This document shows, piece by piece, positions 60,036 through 64,000 of a DNA stretch of 64,000 nucleotides. The stretch comes from Heterocephalus glaber (taxonomy: Eukaryota; Chordata; Mammalia; Rodentia; Bathyergidae), in NCBI RefSeq assembly GCF_000247695.1, contig NW_004624781.1:14207824-14271823 (forward strand), in the 5' to 3' direction. Position 1 is the first letter of the stretch; each line of letters starts with the position of its first letter. A program made the translations under genes and the position numbers. The notes beneath the pieces were generated by a model. The model saw only the letters and a program-made list of their open reading frames with translations. It did not search any database and was not told the origin of the DNA.

Positions 60036-62019
60036 TGATGCCAGCTCACGCTTTTACCAGTAAAACATGACCAATGTGATACTGTATTAAAAAGCACACT
60101 GATAATTAGCTAGAGCCGCCAACCTCTTGAGGGCCTTGATAATTCTTTCTACAACAGATGCAGTGTGGAGGAGAAGGCCGTACTTGACCCAAATACCAAG
60201 CGCAACTCTCAATCTGCTCTGTAGCTAATTCTGTTGATAATTATAATAGTTCTCTTGGAAAGAGTCACATTTTGGTTTCAAGACCCTACAAAGAAGAAAA
60301 GAGAGCTACTTGGGTTTTGTTTTTATTTAACGTGTTTGTTGCTTTTGTGAACCCATCTGGAAATGCTCTGGAATTACTCTGTGAACATTTTCCCTGACAA
60401 TACACACTTCCCTCCTCTGTTCCCTCGCTCATTTATCTCCACTCCCCAGAGTTCACGGGGGCTCCATTCCACAGTCATTCCCCGTTATCAGTTTTGCTTT
60501 GACAAGCAACACTTATCAGCATTTTTAAGACATTCTTGGCCTCTGGAAATTTGCTTTCATTTTTCTGGTCAATTAGTTGCTTTATGTGCTTCCAAAATTA
60601 TGGTTTCATATGAAAATAGATGCCTTCCCAATTCCCTCACGCTTCACATGGCATTAACTAAAATTACAACAGATCAGGGACACTAAAACTTTATTACAGT
60701 CGATCTCCATCAGGGAACGTTATGCTGGTCATAACTCAGATCACAGAAAAAGCACCTCTCAGGACAAGGTGGGTTAGTTCAATGTTCCTTCTTAGTGCTT
60801 ACAAGAACCTCCCCCAAGGTGTTCATCAAATATTTAGAGGCGAAAAAAGAAAGATGGCAATGCTTTTTACATATCCCAGTACCACCATCCTTTTCTTTCT
60901 TGCCTTGGGAGTATTCCTAGGTCAAAAGGGCAAAGTAAGGCTATTCTGGGGGAGTTCTCACAGGTCTAAAGCCAGATGTTCAGGTTTTACAAAAAATTGG
61001 ATTTTAAGGAAACAAGCAGGGGATAGGCATGAGGAATTTGTGACATAGAAGGGAGGCTTTTTCACAGACAGCTCAGAGCACTCTTAAGGTCTGAGGACTG
61101 CCAGAGGCTTGAGTCACTGTACCTTGTAGCTCAAGAGGAAGCTGATAATGCAACCACCACCAGCAGTGGGAGCACTTGGTAGTAAATAAGCCGGCTGGGA
61201 AAGCTAGGCCAAGGAGCCGCAGAACACAGCCCAGCTGCTGGCAGCTGCCAGTTCTGGGCTACATACAGCTACATCAGTGGGTGCATAGGAAAACTTCCTG
61301 CAGAAACTAAAGGAAACACCCATGGGCTGAGGACCACAGAGTATGGCCAGGTGACATGAACTGATTCTCTACCCTACAAAGCCCCCACAAGGATGCAAAG
61401 AGAAGTAAAGATTTGCCTTCGAGTAATTTCTAGTAGTGGTGATGACAACTGTCTCCATAGCTCCTGTCACACCAGAAATGGGTGATAACATCCTAAGAAA
61501 GGAGCAAAGAGACAGCTATTGCACAGAGAGGAGAAGAGGGACCACGTCTGGCTTCAGAGCATCACACACGAAGCACATGGAGGTATTTAGAGGGACAGCA
61601 AGCACGCCAGGGTCTGAGCTCATGCCTAGACAACTCCAGTTTCCAGGGAACGCGCTTGGCCAGGCTCTGTGGACTGGGTGCCAGCTGTTCACTGAGCACC
61701 GCTGCACATGGCTAGAGTCCAGGAAGAAACCGAAACATACAATCCAGTTGTGTGGAATGGAAAATGTAACACAACCATTTATAATTAGTTTAAAATGAAG
61801 AATCAGGTCCATTCAGCTTAAAAGAGAAAGAACAGAAAGTTCATAGGATTAGGTCCTTTGCCCAAATAAAACCCATCCTTCTTCATGCTTTTACATTTTA
61901 TGTTTCTATTTCTAATGGCCTCGTGTAAGTTTATTATAAGCTACTCCTAAGTGAGGGGTGTTAAACGCTGCATCCAGGTGCAGGGTTGAGGAGGCAAAGG
62001 GTAAAGAACAAGGCAGTGA

Positions 62020-62084
62020 AACTTTGTGCAGTGGCAGTATCATAGTCAATGAGGTTTATCCGAGGCACGATTATTGCTAATTGA
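62020..62084 (+). pseudogene. Truncated U4 snRNA retropseudogene
   Basis: About 65 bp match the 5' part of U4 snRNA: ACTTTGTGCAGTGGCAGTAT, CAATGAGGTTTATCCGAGGC, then ATTATTGCTAATTGA. This covers the U4/U6 stem II region and the 5' stem-loop. The 3' half, including the Sm site, is missing. Imperfect 14-bp duplications flank it: GAACAAGGCAGTGA (62006-62019) and GAACAAAGCAGTGG (62085-62098). There is no A tail. It cannot make a functional U4. Confidence 0.9.
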
Positions 62085-64000
62085 GAACAAAGCAGTGGCA
62101 GAAGTGATTATTTCACACCCAAGACTCACAGAACCAGAGCAGGGACCTAGACACAAAGAGAGAAGAGAATTCCGTGGCTTTGTATTTCCATACTGAATAA
62201 AGCCTCCTGGCCTCCACTTAGGAATACAGCCATTCTCAGTCCCACATCTCACACATGATCCAGTTACAAATACTCATTCCATGGCTGGGCCTTGAAAATA
62301 AGAAGTGTCTGAATGAGCCTATAAATGCAAAATTTTTGAAATGGCAGGGATGCAGGCTCATAAAAATGATGGTCTGGAGCCTTGGGGATCTAGTCTTTAA
62401 GTGACTTTCAGGTTTATATTCCTCCTCACAGACCGTGAGGCTACAGCAGTGGCATGTGACATTATCATCGACTACACAAATTTAGGGGAGAAGCCTGGTT
62501 CGCTCGGAATTCTAGATCTTGTCTCCATGATCTCCTTAGCGCCAGTGCCTGGACCAATGGCACATATATAGTTGGCGCTCAGTAAGTACTTTCTATTTGC
62601 TATACAAAGTTACCAAGTACCTCCTACACCACAGCTGCTGGAAAGAATAATACAGAATTTAAGAAGATGTGACCTCCCTGACTCCACTAAATCGTACATA
62701 AGAGGCTTCTACACATCTGACAGCACATCTGCTTACACACACAAGTGTCTCTGTGCTCCTCCCAGGGAAAGGAGCTTGAGGGTCTTCAGAAGTCCTACTG
62801 AGCTATGGACCCTCCACTGGGCACTGTAAAGATGAAAGAGAAGGAAACAGCAGATGTCATTTATCTCTTCCGGATTAATCAAGTAGATTTGTAATCCATT
62901 GTTTCCATCCACTGAGGTCATTCTGCATCTTGGGTGTGCCATTTAGCACTTGGGCTGTCTGCCAGCCTTGGGTCACCTACAGACTCCATAAGTGTGTCTT
63001 CTGTCGAGAAAAACAAGTGAATAGGACAGGCTGAGAGTCCCGTCACTCGTTACTGGGAAATTCCTGCCACATCTGCCTATGACCCCAGTTTCCTGGCCTG
63101 GTAACCCCGTGGAAAGGAAGGGAGCATGAGTTGAGTGCTTCTGACTGGAGTTTTGGGTGACTTCTAGGGGTAGTCTCTCTCTCTTTAGATCTCATTTGAA
63201 TTTTTAATATTTTTCAAAAGAAGGACAAGAGGATTAATATGACAGAACTTTAACACCATTATCCTCACTGCAAATCTGAAACCATGAACTCACTATTAAA
63301 AGCATTAATTCTGGTTTAATACATTTACTTTTCCTTGCCTTGTTAATTCCTGATGTGGAATCAGGCTTCAGAATCCTAAAAGCTCGTAAACTCACACAGG
63401 ACAGCCCGACTGGCTCCTGTCTCCCACGTGCAAAACAGATGTGACCTCATACTTCTCTACAGGGAAGGAAGTCAAATTGGGAAACTAAATGCCCGTCCCT
63501 GGCAGCTGTCCACATCTCTGGGACAATGATGCTTCTCTTTCTGTGAGAAGTAAGTCTGAGGCACCCAGAGATGTCGGGGGCTTGTCTGGGGCTCGGTACC
63601 TACCTCCTCTCTCTGCTCAGGAGTACCCATACCCCCAGGCTAGGACAGAAACTTGGGTTTAAATTCCAGAGTTATATGTCAAGCAAAGCTTTACTTCCTT
63701 TGAGGAAATGGTATATTTTTTTCCCCTCGTGAACAATAGAAACCATCATTGTGCTGCTATTTCCTTTTTCACTCTGACCACCAGGAAATTCAGGACCCAA
63801 GTATCTAATTCACCTGCCGGGTCTTTCAACAATGCAGCTGGGCTTCGTTTTGTCCCTGTTCTCCCCCAAATTGGCTCTATTTAAATTTTTTTTCCATAAT
63901 CTTTCATAAATATGTTTACTTTCCTATTTGTGCCTTGAGAGCAGTCTCAGATCAAACCTATGCAGAAATGTCAGGGTGTGAACAAACCGAAAGCACTCTC

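Larger units (their letters stand above)
45362..64000 (-). other. CGNL1: CGNL1 intron, more than 18.6 kb, running off the window
   Basis: No further CGNL1-like coiled-coil exon could be found on the minus strand above 45361, so this appears to be one long intron. It contains ID, B1, L1, L2 and MIR elements and a truncated U4 copy. Stretches such as 48500-50050, 51460-53800, 55100-58150 and 60100-62000 show no gene; their open frames look like chance. Confidence 0.75.

Overview
This window is mammalian, and almost certainly rodent, nuclear DNA. The evidence is spliced coiled-coil exons with GT/AG borders, many tRNA-derived ID-type SINEs with target-site duplications, B1-type (7SL-derived) SINEs, L1 fragments, rodent-style MaLR LTRs, MIR/L2 relics and a run of 100 Ns marking an assembly gap. 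The ID copies share an unusual consensus (GGCCGGGGATTTAGCTCAG at the start, GGTACC or AGTACC before the A tail). This suggests a rodent lineage other than mouse or rat, but I cannot name the species from sequence alone.

One protein-coding gene is supported: the 3' part of CGNL1 (paracingulin/JACOP), on the minus strand. Eleven coding exons lie between 45361 and 9674. They encode 501 residues of continuous coiled-coil rod and tail, ending in an acidic segment and SQI-TAA. Exon sizes, phases and splice sites join into one uninterrupted frame. The upstream (5') part of the gene lies beyond 64000, and 45362-64000 looks like one long intron. A 3' UTR of about 2.2 kb probably ends near 7430, after an AATAAA at 7448-7453 (minus strand).

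Layout: 1-7430 is downstream flank with L1 pieces, a 53-bp interstitial telomeric (CCCTAA)n tract and two ID SINEs. 7430-12470 holds the 3' UTR and five exons. 12471-31211 is an 18.7-kb intron carrying a nest of retroelements: an L1 3' segment, then a second L1 broken by two unrelated processed retrocopies, two IDs and a B1, with the assembly gap inside one retrocopy. 31212-45361 carries the other six exons. 45362-64000 is intron with IDs, B1/ID dimers, an old L1, L2, MIR and a truncated U4 snRNA retropseudogene.

I found no undescribed biological system. The most notable items are the nested retrocopies with target-site duplications, the interstitial telomere, the truncated U4 copy, the duplicated flanks of the gap, and the heptad-length, phase-0 exon design of the CGNL1 rod.
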